From Methanosarcina sp. UBA5 (lineage in GTDB: Archaea > Halobacteriota > Methanosarcinia > Methanosarcinales > Methanosarcinaceae): a stretch of DNA of 64,000 bases. The notes under the pieces were generated by a model. It did no database searches. It was not told the DNA's origin and was given only the letters and a program-made list of their open reading frames with translations. Made by a program: the position numbers and the translations under genes. The stretch is from NCBI RefSeq assembly GCF_002505485.1, contig NZ_DAVG01000096.1, positions 3,594 through 67,593 of the forward strand. The letters are read 5' to 3'. Of the stretch, positions 42,520 through 51,132 are shown one piece after another; within the stretch, counting starts at the first letter, position 1, and every line of letters starts with the position of its first letter.

Positions 42520-42645
42520 TTAAAAGACGAAAAAAATAGTGCTGTAGCCCTGGCGCACTAACTCCGAAAGTTCATCCTCTGGTTTTCCGCAGTCACTTTC
42601 AGTTACCCTCGTGCCGGGCAGTGTCACACTATCGATGTACCGCAT
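42520..42645 (-). CDS. Possible mini-ORF or gene remnant (41 residues)
   Basis: The minus frame reads MRYIDSVTLPGTRVTESDC then GKPEDELSELVRQGYSTIFF and ends VF before a TAA at 42520. Its composition is like coding sequence (LVRQGYSTIFFVF looks like a Rossmann-type strand), in contrast to the AT-rich flanks. The frame is also open upstream to an in-frame GTG at about 42664. No Shine-Dalgarno or partner gene is evident. It may be the broken N-terminus of a larger protein. The rest of 42325-43066 is noncoding, with a plus-strand ORF (42706) that I do not trust. Confidence 0.3.
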   Translation of the reverse strand: MRYIDSVTLPGTRVTESDCGKPEDELSELVRQGYSTIFFVF

Positions 42646-43066
42646 TGGGGTTGTCTGTACACTCACAGTCAGGATTTTCCATTACCTCATGCAAGGACCT
42701 ATACAATGCGACGAAGTTACATTATATACACAATAATATATAAAAATGTCGGCGAACCATGGATTTACTACATTGCAGATCTTAAGGAGACACTTATATT
42801 AAAAACCGATTTTTCTCAAGAGAAATTATTTAGATTACAGGGACGATATAAGAACCGGAAAATGCGGAGAGATGACCTGAAGAATACATGTGACACATGT
42901 GACGAAAAAATATTGGAAAAGTCGACTTTTATATCCCCTGAGCTAAAGATCCAGGAGTTTTATGCTTGTAATATAAAAAATCTGAAGAAAAACTTATATA
43001 TTATGTATATGTTTGCTCTTCCACGATTAAGCACAGGTGCTTAATGAGTAGCTGAGGTGCGTATAT

Positions 43067-44176
43067 ATGTACGGCACTGAACAGATAATTTCCGGGACAA
43101 TTATTGCAGGCTCCGAGCTGGAACCTATTGAGGGGTACATCTGCATAAAGAAAGGAATAATTACGGAGATTGGGGAAGAGCGTACATCCTCTACGAACAT
43201 AATTGCTCCCTGTTTTGTCAATGCACATACTCACCTTGGAGACTCGGTATTCAAAGACCCTCCTCTGGGAAGAGTTTCCGGATTTCGAATTCAAAGAGAC
43301 CTGGATGCTCTTGTAAAGCCTCCTGACGGGTTAAAGCATAAGATTTTAAGAGAAACGCCATACAAAACCCTGATTGAGAGCATGAGAAAGTCCTTGCTGG
43401 ACATGATAGAAACAGGAACCTGTGCTTTTGCGGATTTCAGGGAAGGGGGTGTTGTAGGGGTAGCAGCCCTGAATAAAGCTCTCGAAGGACTTAAACTTCA
43501 TTCCATGATACTGGGTAGACCTGCAGAGCCTGAATTGCCGCTTCAGGTTGTACTGGCTGAAGTAAGAAGAATTCTTCTATATTCTACCGGACTTGGAATG
43601 AGTGGGGCAAATGACCTTGATCTCGAACTATTGGAGAATATTGGTACCTGCACACGGCAGCATAGAAAATTCTTTGCAATCCATGCAGGAGAGAAAGATA
43701 CGAGCGACATAGAAAAAGCATTGTCACTTGAGCCGGATCTCCTGATTCATTTGACAAATGCCACAAAAAGAGATCTTGAAGACGTGGCCGACGCAAAGAT
43801 TCCGGTTGTTGTCTGTCCCAGGTCTAACCTTATTACAGGAGCCGGAATTGCACCTGTTGCCGAGATGCTGGAAGCTGGGATAAGAGTAGCTGCAGGAACG
43901 GATAATGTAATGTTAAATTCTGTAAATATGTTTGCTGAAATGGAATTTATGTCTAAGATTTTCTCTATTGATGATAGGCAAGTATTTAAAATTTGCACAC
44001 TTAATGGTTCTTTTGTAATGGGATCTGATTCTACGGGTTCGATACAAAAGGGGAATAAAGCTAATTTCATGATCCTGAATGGAAGTTCCAACAATCTTGC
44101 AGGGATAAAGAACCCCATAAGTGGAATCACAAGGCGGGCAAGACCCGATGACATATTATCAGTACTTCATTCGTAA
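43067..44176 (+). CDS. Amidohydrolase family protein
   Basis: 369 residues. Metal-dependent hydrolase of the cytosine deaminase/chlorohydrolase group: NAHTHLGD gives the first two metal-binding histidines, FAIHAGEKD the third, and VAAGTDNVML the catalytic aspartate. The C-terminal beta domain (GSIQKGNKANFMILNGSSNN) completes the composite fold. The substrate is probably a purine, pteridine or deaminated nucleoside, but this is not visible. It starts at 43067 near a TATA-like region and is followed after 21 bp by the UspA gene. Confidence 0.88.
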   Translation: MYGTEQIISGTIIAGSELEPIEGYICIKKGIITEIGEERTSSTNIIAPCFVNAHTHLGDSVFKDPPLGRVSGFRIQRDLDALVKPPDGLKHKILRETPYKTLIESMRKSLLDMIETGTCAFADFREGGVVGVAALNKALEGLKLHSMILGRPAEPELPLQVVLAEVRRILLYSTGLGMSGANDLDLELLENIGTCTRQHRKFFAIHAGEKDTSDIEKALSLEPDLLIHLTNATKRDLEDVADAKIPVVVCPRSNLITGAGIAPVAEMLEAGIRVAAGTDNVMLNSVNMFAEMEFMSKIFSIDDRQVFKICTLNGSFVMGSDSTGSIQKGNKANFMILNGSSNNLAGIKNPISGITRRARPDDILSVLHS

Positions 44177-44197
44177 AGCAAATGGAGAACAAATATA

Positions 44198-44647
44198 ATG
44201 AGCGAATTTTACCGGAATATAGTGATTGCAACAGACGGATCCGAGAATAGCCTTAGGGCTATTTCTTACGGAATTGAGATTGCAAAACTCAGCGGGGCCA
44301 CGGTTCATGCTCTCTACGTAATAGATATAACTTCTTTTTCTTCGATACCTATGGATGCAGGATGGGAAGCAATGTATGATACCCTAAGAGATGAGGGGGA
44401 AAAAGCGATATCCATGGTAAAGGAACGCGGAAAGGTCTCAGGGGTTGAGGTAAGAGAAGTACTGTTGGAAGGTCACCCGAGTAATGAAATCATAGATTTT
44501 GCAGAAAATAATAATGCTGACCTGATAGTTGTGGGCACCCTCGGAAAAAGCGGGCTCGACAGGTTTCTGATGGGAAGCGTTGCAGAGAAAGTAGTAAGAG
44601 GCTCAAAAGTCCCGGTCCTGGTCGTCCGGAGTGAGAAACAAGATTAA
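44198..44647 (+). CDS. Universal stress protein UspA family
   Basis: 149 residues. NIVIATDGSENSLRAISYGI at the start and the ATP-binding G-x2-G-x9-G(S/T) pattern in VVGTLGKSGLDRFLMGSVAE near the C-terminus mark an ATP-binding UspA. It probably works as a dimer in stress response. It shares an operon with the amidohydrolase upstream (21-bp gap) and possibly with the CBS gene 86 bp downstream; both nucleotide-binding sensors may act together. Confidence 0.92.
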   Translation: MSEFYRNIVIATDGSENSLRAISYGIEIAKLSGATVHALYVIDITSFSSIPMDAGWEAMYDTLRDEGEKAISMVKERGKVSGVEVREVLLEGHPSNEIIDFAENNNADLIVVGTLGKSGLDRFLMGSVAEKVVRGSKVPVLVVRSEKQD

Positions 44648-44733
44648 GACTTTCTGCCAACTGGAAGCCTTTTGAGAAAATAGACATCGGGGAAAGAAAA
44701 CCAGGATTTAAAATATACAAAGGTGTAGATTAA

Positions 44734-45588
44734 ATGCCAAAGAACATCTTCATTGAAGATATCATGGTAAGGGATGTAGCAAACGCAACCCTTCCAGGTT
44801 CAAGGGACGAAGTTCTTAAAATTCTTAAGAACAAACACATTTCAGGAGTTCCGGTACTTAAAGACTCTAAAGTTGTGGGAGTTGTAACACGGACAAACCT
44901 TTTACAAAACCCTGAAGAAGAACAACTGGCTCTTCTTATGACACGGGATCCAATAACCATATCCTCTGGATCGGATCTGCAGACTGCAGCACGCTTACTT
45001 TTGGAACACCACATTAGAAGGCTTCCGGTGGTAGATGACGGGAAACTTGTAGGGCTTGTTACCGTAGCAGACATCATAGGCACAATTGCAGACATGAACA
45101 TCGATATCCCGATAAAGGACTATGTAGAAAAGGAAGTAGTAGCTATTTACAATGAAACACCTCTGCCCGTTGCTGCCAGGATTATGGAGCTTGCAGGTGT
45201 TAAGGCTGTCCCGGTACTTGATTCAAACCTGGAGCTCGTAGGAATAATCTCGGATCGTGACGTTATTGCTGCCAGCATAATTGAAGACAGTGTAGAGATG
45301 TCAGATATGTCTGCGGGTCAGGACGACGACGCCTGGACCTGGGAATCAATGCGAGACACCATGAGCATTTACTACAGCGTCTCAAGGATTAAGGTACCCA
45401 ACCTGATCGGAAGCGATATAATGATCAAGGAACCAATCACAGCTACGTACATTACATCTGTCAGCGACTGTGCGCGAAAAATGAAGCGGAACAGAATCGA
45501 CCAGGTTCCGATCATCAATTCAAACCGAAAACTCCAGGGACTTTTGAGAGATCATGATCTCCTGAAGCCTCTGATAGAAATTGAATGA
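44734..45588 (+). CDS. Protein with four CBS domains
   Basis: 284 residues arranged as two CBS pairs: about 8-60 and 64-125 (DIMVRDVANATLPGSRDEVL; LMTRDPITISSGSDLQTAA), then about 130-185 and 230-280 (EVVAIYNETPLPVAARIM; DIMIKEPITATYITSVSDC). CBS pairs bind adenosine nucleotides or SAM and act as energy or ligand sensors. No catalytic domain is attached, so it probably regulates another protein. An acidic linker (SAGQDDDAWTW) separates repeats 3 and 4. It follows uspA. Confidence 0.92.
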   Translation: MPKNIFIEDIMVRDVANATLPGSRDEVLKILKNKHISGVPVLKDSKVVGVVTRTNLLQNPEEEQLALLMTRDPITISSGSDLQTAARLLLEHHIRRLPVVDDGKLVGLVTVADIIGTIADMNIDIPIKDYVEKEVVAIYNETPLPVAARIMELAGVKAVPVLDSNLELVGIISDRDVIAASIIEDSVEMSDMSAGQDDDAWTWESMRDTMSIYYSVSRIKVPNLIGSDIMIKEPITATYITSVSDCARKMKRNRIDQVPIINSNRKLQGLLRDHDLLKPLIEIE

Positions 45589-45743
45589 AATTAGGATTAA
45601 ATCTCGCTTTTAAAATCGTTAAACCCTTTAACGTGAGGCGAAGAAGAATAAGGCTATTTAATACCTGTTCAAGAATTTTTCAAGAAAGGAGGCATTTTCC
45701 CTAGAGACGCCTCCAAAAACTACTTTTTTCAGGAGCTAGAAAA

Positions 45744-46442
45744 ATGGACAGACCTTTTGTTTTTATTAATTCTGCTATGTCAGCCGACGGCAAACTCTCA
45801 ACAAAGGAAAGGAAACAGGTCAGAATCTCCGGAAAACTTGATTTTAAAAGGGTCGACGAACTCCGAGCCCAAGCAGATGCAGTTATGGTAGGAATAGGAA
45901 CTATTCTTTCGGACGACCCGAGCTTAACCGTAAAGTCTCCAAAGAGACGGGAAGCCAGGAAAGCCGCCGGAAAAAATGAAAACCCAGTAAGGATTATTGT
46001 GGACAGTTCAGCAAGAACTCCGCTTGATGCCGATATTTTCAAAAAAGGGGAAGGACTCAGGATAATTGCTGTTTCAACTTCTGCACCTGCTGAAAAGATA
46101 GAAAAACTGGAAGAAAAAGCTCTTGTTATCAAGACAGGGACTGAGAAAGTCGACCTTCAGGAGCTTGTAAGAAGATTAAAGGAAATTGACATAAATACAA
46201 TTATGGTCGAAGGAGGGGCGACCCTCAACTGGGGAATGCTCTCTGCAGGCCTTGTTGACGAAATTTACACCTTCGTAGGAAATCTTATTATAGGCGGCGC
46301 TACAGCCCCAACTTTCACTGACGGAGAAGGATTTTCAGAAGCCGAACTCCTGGGGCTTGAACTATTTTCTGCTGAAAAAATTGAAGAAGGAATACTCCTT
46401 AAGTGGAAGGTCAAAGGAAAAATAAATCAGGTTGTTTCCTAA
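45744..46442 (+). CDS. 2,5-diamino-6-ribosylaminopyrimidinone phosphate reductase
   Basis: 232 residues. RibD C-terminal-like reductase that reduces the ribose side chain of the pyrimidine intermediate in archaeal riboflavin and F420 synthesis. FVFINSAMSADGKLST at the N-terminus, VDELRAQADAVMVGIGTILS and MVEGGATLNWGML are the family blocks. It lacks the deaminase domain of bacterial RibD, as usual in archaea. The start at 45744 has AGGAGC nearby (45731-45736). No neighbour belongs to the same pathway. Confidence 0.93.
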   Translation: MDRPFVFINSAMSADGKLSTKERKQVRISGKLDFKRVDELRAQADAVMVGIGTILSDDPSLTVKSPKRREARKAAGKNENPVRIIVDSSARTPLDADIFKKGEGLRIIAVSTSAPAEKIEKLEEKALVIKTGTEKVDLQELVRRLKEIDINTIMVEGGATLNWGMLSAGLVDEIYTFVGNLIIGGATAPTFTDGEGFSEAELLGLELFSAEKIEEGILLKWKVKGKINQVVS

Positions 46443-46607
46443 TTTTTTGCCCCTCATAACTTTTCTAATATCTACTTAATATTTATTTTGTTTAAACTTT
46501 ACTTTCATTAATTTAAACCTTACCTCATCAAATAACGAAGAATTTATATGAAATTTGGCAAACTCTACATTTTATCATTTTTAGTATCGGCCGCTGCGGT
46601 AAAAAAA

Positions 46608-47120
46608 TCAATCACCGCCACTAAAACTGATAACAAGCTCACAAACATTGTCCCCACAGGTCCCTCTTTTAGTATATGTATTCTTTGAAAAAGGCAGTAT
46701 ACCTTCAATCAACCCCGCTTCATAATTATCTATGGATAAACAGGTTCGAGCATTCCATTTATTTAAACGCCCTCCCCAGCGGCATTTCCTGGCATGAATT
46801 ACTATTTTGTTAGTATCTTTCTGTATTATTTTACTTTTGATTCCAAAAATTCGGTGCATTGCAGCAACACATATGCACATCCTTCTAGATCTCTTTTTAA
46901 ATCCAGCATATTTAGAATTTTGGTTGATTGCCCAAGTCCAATGTTATACATAATCTCATTTAAGTTGCTTACACCGCCTTTTCCATATTTCTCCTGCGTC
47001 ATTTCCAGAATGTCCGCATATATTATCCCAATCTCACTTACGGATTTTTTTCCATCTCAAAGAATATGGGATTTTATCCCATACAATCAGTCTCTTCAAT
47101 AGGAAACTTTTAAAAGACAT
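46608..47120 (-). pseudogene. Conserved hypothetical gene broken by two compensating frameshifts
   Basis: Read on the minus strand from ATG 47118-47120, preceded by AGAGGAG: MSFKSFLLKRLIVWDKIPYS ... WKKI in frame 1, then a frameshift at a run of seven A (near 47042-47050) to SEIGIIYADILEMTQEKYGK ... EGCAYVLLQCTEF, then back to frame 1 near 46855 for SKIIQKDTNKIVIHARKCRW ... CGDNVCELVISFSGGD, stop at 46608. The ends share one frame and the total length is 171 codons. The middle has the look of a true protein. Both shifts are at homopolymers, so sequencing error is possible. Family not recognised; the CGDNVCEL block suggests metal or cofactor binding. Confidence 0.65.
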
Positions 47121-47661
47121 GCTACTCCTCTTAGTTTGGAATCTGAATTTTCCAGAATGAATACAAATAATTCTTGAGGCAGTCTGATTAGATCGTTTCA
47201 ACCAGCATCCAGCAGGTCAATATCAGATTTTGATAATTGACAATGATTGTTGGTTTTGAAAATATTGTGTAATTTATTCTAGGTTGAAAATATAATATAA
47301 CAAATGTAATATAGCCCAGATCTCACATAACGCAGATCTCACGACATATAAGAATGAACACTTTCTTCAAGAATATTTAGCTTAAGGATAATGTGTTTTT
47401 CAGCAAAAACGCTATCTTTATCGTTTAAAATATAGGGAAAACGAGTTATCTTCCAAAAGTAGATCTCAAATTCTTTTTTCACGTAGATAGTTGTTTGAGT
47501 TTCTAATATTCCTGACTTTTGTTTGTTTTACTTATCCTTTGCTTAATTTTAATCCACCAAAGCTAGGTCTTTATTTCCCTATAGGAGTTTTATATGATCA
47601 AATAAATAAAAAGAGAAATTCCAATATTTAATCGGGTTGCTAGTTAAATTCTACTGCTCTG
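47121..47661. other. Intergenic region
   Basis: AT-rich, about 540 bp. A short direct repeat CAGATCTCAC occurs at about 47317-47326 and 47334-47343. No gene or RNA is recognised. It lies upstream of the pseudogene and downstream of the cysteine-cluster gene. Confidence 0.35.
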
Positions 47662-48402
47662 TTAATCGGCATATGGTTTAAGATTATATTTTTCAAACCC
47701 GCCCTTAGAATATACAAAGACTTCAAGTTCGCACTTGCCTTTAAGAAATTCCCGTATTCTGCGATCATATACGCTTTGAACGTGTTTCAGCCCGTTTTTT
47801 TGGAAGTGGACTTCCACAGCTTCAAAAAACCCGATAATCTGTTTCAGGTAAGCCTCTTCATAAGCCCGGGTTTCCTGCGCAATTGCTTCACACTCGGAAT
47901 TTTCAAGTTGGGAATAATAGCTTCCATGCTCGTTTAAGCCGCTTATCTGACGCCAATCCACCTTACCTGAGTCGTCCGCTTCCCGATGGAGCATATAAGG
48001 ATAGACCCTGCAGATTGAAGGACGCTTATCATAAATTCTGCAGCGCTTATTCTTAAGGAAAACACAGGAGCCATCAGGCTTTGTTTTCAGAGCATAGCCT
48101 GAGACATAAAACCTGCCCTTCTGGTCGCAAAACTCAGGATAAGGAGCAGGAGTGAGGGAGGCAGGATCTATCTGCTTTAGAACGGCCAGGTCGGTATCAA
48201 GCAGGAAAACATGGTCGTTAAATTCTTTAGTGCAGCAGCGGGCACAGAGTTCACACCTGAACCCCAGTTCTTTAATAATGCCTACAAACTCAGAGTCCGG
48301 AAATTTCTTTACGCCCGCAAGTTCTTCTCGTACGCCTGCAAGCCTTGCTTCAATGTTATCTTTTTTTACGCTAATCACCTTTTTAAGAAAAGAATCTTGC
48401 AA
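47662..48402 (-). CDS. YkgJ-type cysteine-cluster protein
   Basis: 246 residues. The CxxCxxCC-like cluster CELCARCC (about 51-58) and later cysteines in GSCVFLKNKRCRIYDKRPSICRVYP form the YkgJ (UPF0153) pattern, thought to hold a zinc or iron-sulfur centre. An N-terminal helical segment and a 90-residue C-terminal extension are additional. The function is unknown; the family is widespread in methanogens. It is transcribed alone on the minus strand. Confidence 0.85.
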   Translation of the reverse strand: MQDSFLKKVISVKKDNIEARLAGVREELAGVKKFPDSEFVGIIKELGFRCELCARCCTKEFNDHVFLLDTDLAVLKQIDPASLTPAPYPEFCDQKGRFYVSGYALKTKPDGSCVFLKNKRCRIYDKRPSICRVYPYMLHREADDSGKVDWRQISGLNEHGSYYSQLENSECEAIAQETRAYEEAYLKQIIGFFEAVEVHFQKNGLKHVQSVYDRRIREFLKGKCELEVFVYSKGGFEKYNLKPYAD

Positions 48403-48729
48403 GTCTACCTTATTTTAATTCCATGTCCGCAACATTTAATTACTAGCATTTCTCTTTATGATAAACCAAGGTTTGATGACATTTATAATTTCGCACTTTC
48501 AGGCTTCAAGGAATATTGGATATTCTTCAAGTAGATTCGAGAATTATCGATTTTAACACTATCGAACCAGGAATACCTGTATAAATACCTGTTTATTGAG
48601 ACCCTGCCGAGGAAAAAAATCCGCGGCAACCGGCAGTGTCCAGCAATAAGCAAAGCCCTGGATATATTATGTAATAAACTACAAATAAACTCAAATGAAA
48701 TTAAGATTAAAATTTAAAGAGGAATGATA
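48403..48729. other. Intergenic region upstream of the small basic protein gene
   Basis: No gene. CTGCCG (48604-48609) can pair with CGGCAG (48632-48637), with CCGCGG between them, in the leader of the gene at 48730. GAGGAATGATA just before the ATG is a good ribosome-binding site. Confidence 0.35.
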
Positions 48730-48903
48730 ATGGGCAAAACCGGTAGCATTGATTGGGTAAAAGTAAAAGGCAGAAAAGGCAGAGTAATCAAGGTCCAGAG
48801 GTCACAGGCTCAAAAAGCACACCCAGGACCTGCACAGCGCTTCACTTCTTCAGGTCATAAGAGGCGCTTCATCAGAAGATCTGCAAAAGCCCTTGTGAAG
48901 TAA
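48730..48903 (+). CDS. Small basic ribosomal-protein-like protein (DUF5350-like)
   Basis: 57 residues: MGKTGSIDWVKVKGRKGRVI, then KVQRSQAQKAHPGPAQRF and TSSGHKRRFIRRSAKALVK. Very rich in Lys and Arg, with Gly/Pro turns, as in ribosome-bound proteins. To my knowledge this matches the DUF5350 family of methanogens, with no proven function; S30e was considered but the sequence differs. The start follows GAGGAATGATA. A run of T-rich tracts (48915-48960) after the stop looks like an archaeal terminator. Its codon quality and strong ribosome-binding site suggest high expression. Confidence 0.75.
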   Translation: MGKTGSIDWVKVKGRKGRVIKVQRSQAQKAHPGPAQRFTSSGHKRRFIRRSAKALVK

Positions 48904-48909
48904 CTTTAA

Positions 48910-48960
48910 GGGCTTTTTAATTTAACTTTTTTTGAATTTACTTTTTTAACTTAACTTTTA
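48910..48960 (+). terminator. Poly-T terminator region
   Basis: Three closely spaced T runs (GGGCTTTTTAATTTAAC, then TTTTTTTGAATTTAC, then TTTTTTAAC) follow the stop of the small basic protein by a few bases. Oligo-T stretches are the standard intrinsic termination signal in archaea. Confidence 0.55.
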
Positions 48961-49065
48961 TGAGTTTTCTTTTGAAATCTTCATTTTTGTAAAGCAGCTT
49001 TTTAGAGGACTTATATTGTGCTTACTCTGGAATTCAATCAGTCATAAGTCAGTGCAATTTTAAGC

Positions 49066-49416
49066 TCACAAGCCCAGGGCCAAGTATGCAATGCTTACCC
49101 CTGCGAGGCAGAGTGCAACGTTAAGAAATATATTCAGGAAAAAGGAGAGATTTTGCCCTTCTTCAAGCAATTTGAAAGTTTCATATGCGAAGGTAGAAAA
49201 CGTGGTAAAGGAACCTAAAATTCCTATATTTACGAAATAGACCATTGATTTGGGCTCAAAAGAAAAAATGAGAGGAGCAAGCACAATAGTTCCTAGTAGG
49301 TTCACTGTAAGCGTGCCTGCAGGGATATTCTTAATCCTGGGAACCTGGCTTAAAACCATATATCTACGGCATGCTCCAATAAAGCCGCCCGTGCCTATCA
49401 AAAAGAATTTTCCCAT
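49066..49416 (-). CDS. crcB: Fluoride exporter CrcB/Fluc
   Basis: 116 residues, four membrane segments. Small dual-topology dimeric fluoride channel. GTGGFIGACRRYMVLSQV, GTLTVNLLGTIVLAPLIF and IGILGSFTTFSTFAYET (with the family Phe and Thr residues) identify it. It removes fluoride from the cytoplasm. No fluoride riboswitch was recognised upstream. A 36-codon ORF ending CrcB-like directly upstream may be a relic of a second copy. Its order moeA, mini-ORF, crcB on the minus strand is compact. Confidence 0.94.
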   Translation of the reverse strand: MGKFFLIGTGGFIGACRRYMVLSQVPRIKNIPAGTLTVNLLGTIVLAPLIFSFEPKSMVYFVNIGILGSFTTFSTFAYETFKLLEEGQNLSFFLNIFLNVALCLAGVSIAYLALGL

Positions 49417-49438
49417 GTATGGAAAGGAGAACGTCTCT

Positions 49439-49549
49439 TTATTCCTCCCTGCCTGAAAGGGCTTTTATCTTACTTCGGCCCATAAACACGCCGGCCAGGG
49501 TAAGAAATTGATTAGCACTAATATTTCTAGGAGAGCGCAGGGATATCAC
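49439..49549 (-). CDS. Mini-ORF between moeA and crcB, CrcB-C-terminus-like
   Basis: 36 residues: MISLRSPRNISANQFLTLAG then VFMGRSKIKALSGREE. It starts at a GTG overlapping the moeA stop (GTGA), a usual coupling arrangement, and ends 22 bp before crcB. ANQFLTLAGVFMGRS resembles the last membrane helix of CrcB proteins, so it could be what is left of a second crcB gene. CrcB genes often come in tandem pairs. A real short peptide is also possible. Confidence 0.4.
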   Translation of the reverse strand: MISLRSPRNISANQFLTLAGVFMGRSKIKALSGREE

Positions 49550-50739
49550 TCGATTAAGAAGACATCCACCTCTTTTCCTTTATCATACCCTTCAATGTTT
49601 TCTGGTACCAATATATATCCGTCAGCCTTTGCAACTGAACTTAGTACCCCGTCTCCGGCTCCGGTCAGAGGGCGTACCTTATCTCCTTCAAAGACAACGC
49701 GGATGAAATTAACGTATCCTATTTTCGAACTGACTTTTGCAGCCAGGCGCCTTTTAAGAATAGGTTCGGGAATCTCCGGAATTGCTGCCAGTTTCCTGAT
49801 CCCGGGACGGACAAAGAAATAGAGGGCAACAAGTCCGGAAACAGGATAACCTGGAAGACAAACGACAGGAACATTATTTACAACCCCGAGGGCTGCAGGT
49901 TTACCGGGACTGACGCCTATACCATGTACGAGCAGTTCTCCAAGTGCTGCCACAGTCTTAGGGCCATAGTCTCTTTTTCCTACCGAGGTTCCACCTGAAA
50001 GAAGAATCATATCGACATCCAGGTTTGCTTCTATGGCTTTTTTTATACTATCCGGATTATCAGGCACTATATCGAGACATCGGGGAATTCCACCCCATTT
50101 CTTCACATAAAGGGCCGACATCAGCCCATTAGTTTCAAGCACCATACCCGAAGGAGGTACATCCCTACCCCTCTGACGACTTACGAGCTCGTCCCCTGTA
50201 GGAATAACTGCAACAACCGGCTTTTTGAAAACCTTAACTCTGTCAACCCCAAGCGACGCAAGCACAGCAGCATCACACGGTCGAAGAAGATGCCCTTCCT
50301 CAAAAACCAGATCTCCTACTTTTATGTCCTCTCCGACCTGTCCCACATTCCTGTTCGGGTAGACCTGAACCCTGATCTCAACAAGGTTTCCTGCAGTGAC
50401 GGTATCTTCAACCATTACAACAGCATCGGCTCCTTCAGGCACTGCCGCTCCGGTATGAACCCAGATCGAACTTCCTTCCTCTATCCGGTCAGAAAGCTGC
50501 AGCATTACCGGATTTGCAGAGGAAGCTCCCAGAGTGTCGGAAGCCCTTACCGCGTACCCATCCATAGCAGCACGTCGGTAGTGAGGCACATTCCTTTCCG
50601 AAATTACGGTTTCTGCCAGTACCCTGCCTACGCAGGCTTCGAGTGAAACTTCCTCTATTTTACTCAAAGTAGAAATATTCTCAAGAAAAAGTCTCAAAGC
50701 TTCATCAACCGAGGTTCGCTCTTTGAATATCCTGCCCAT
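49546..50739 (-). CDS. moeA: Molybdopterin molybdenumtransferase
   Basis: 397 residues. Inserts molybdate (or tungstate) into molybdopterin. MoeA domains in order: RVLAETVISERNVPHYRRAA, MDGYAVRASDTLG, VAVIPTGDELVSR (MPT-binding) and MILLSGGTSVGKRDYG, then a C-terminal beta domain (VNFIRVVFEGDKVRPLTGAG). The product serves formylmethanofuran dehydrogenase and other enzymes of methanogenesis. It lies just after a MoaD-like gene, 18 bp apart, forming a molybdopterin unit. Confidence 0.95.
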   Translation of the reverse strand: MGRIFKERTSVDEALRLFLENISTLSKIEEVSLEACVGRVLAETVISERNVPHYRRAAMDGYAVRASDTLGASSANPVMLQLSDRIEEGSSIWVHTGAAVPEGADAVVMVEDTVTAGNLVEIRVQVYPNRNVGQVGEDIKVGDLVFEEGHLLRPCDAAVLASLGVDRVKVFKKPVVAVIPTGDELVSRQRGRDVPPSGMVLETNGLMSALYVKKWGGIPRCLDIVPDNPDSIKKAIEANLDVDMILLSGGTSVGKRDYGPKTVAALGELLVHGIGVSPGKPAALGVVNNVPVVCLPGYPVSGLVALYFFVRPGIRKLAAIPEIPEPILKRRLAAKVSSKIGYVNFIRVVFEGDKVRPLTGAGDGVLSSVAKADGYILVPENIEGYDKGKEVDVFLIE

Positions 50740-50757
50740 GGTCTTCCTTCCTGAGAA

Positions 50758-51051
50758 TTAGCCCCCCGAAACCGGAGGCAGGACTGCAAGCTCATCGGCA
50801 TCTGAAAGAAGAGTATCAAGCCCGTCGAGATGCCGAATATTATTTCCATTTAGAAGGACATTAATTGAACCGCACATAACAGGAGCTTCACTTTCTCCTT
50901 CAGGCTTCTCAAAAATAAGATACTCTAATTTGGGATATTTTTCAGTAAGGGATAAAAGAACATCAATAACCTTTTCTCCCGGCAGTTGCAACTCCGATGT
51001 ACCTGCCTTTTCACGCAAATTTGCAAATAATTTGACTTTTACTTCAGCCAT
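50758..51051 (-). CDS. MoaD/ThiS-family sulfur carrier
   Basis: 97 residues, ubiquitin-like fold. AEVKVKLFANLREKAGTSEL at the start and the essential C-terminal Gly-Gly in LAVLPPVSGG. The C-terminal thiocarboxylate delivers sulfur to molybdopterin (or serves as an archaeal SAMP-like modifier). Placing before moeA supports the molybdopterin role. At 97 residues it is slightly longer than bacterial MoaD, with an insert (EGESEAPVMCGSI). The start at 51051 is the only good one. Confidence 0.92.
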   Translation of the reverse strand: MAEVKVKLFANLREKAGTSELQLPGEKVIDVLLSLTEKYPKLEYLIFEKPEGESEAPVMCGSINVLLNGNNIRHLDGLDTLLSDADELAVLPPVSGG

Positions 51052-51132
51052 AAGAGAGATAATTTCATCCTATCCCTTAAATATACCTATGCCCCATAAA
51101 GAAAACAGCTATGCTGGAAGGTTTGGGGAATA

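Noticed and set aside
42706..43044. 112-residue plus-strand ORF before the amidohydrolase gene
   Set aside because: Very AT-rich, Lys/Ile/Tyr-biased composition, no ribosome-binding site and no motif; it fits a promoter region better.
48730..48903. Ribosomal protein S30e
   Set aside because: Size and charge fit, but the sequence does not have the S30e pattern; DUF5350-like is the better name.
49417..49545. Fluoride riboswitch upstream of crcB
   Set aside because: The leader is short and occupied by a mini-ORF; no crcB-motif sequence core was found.
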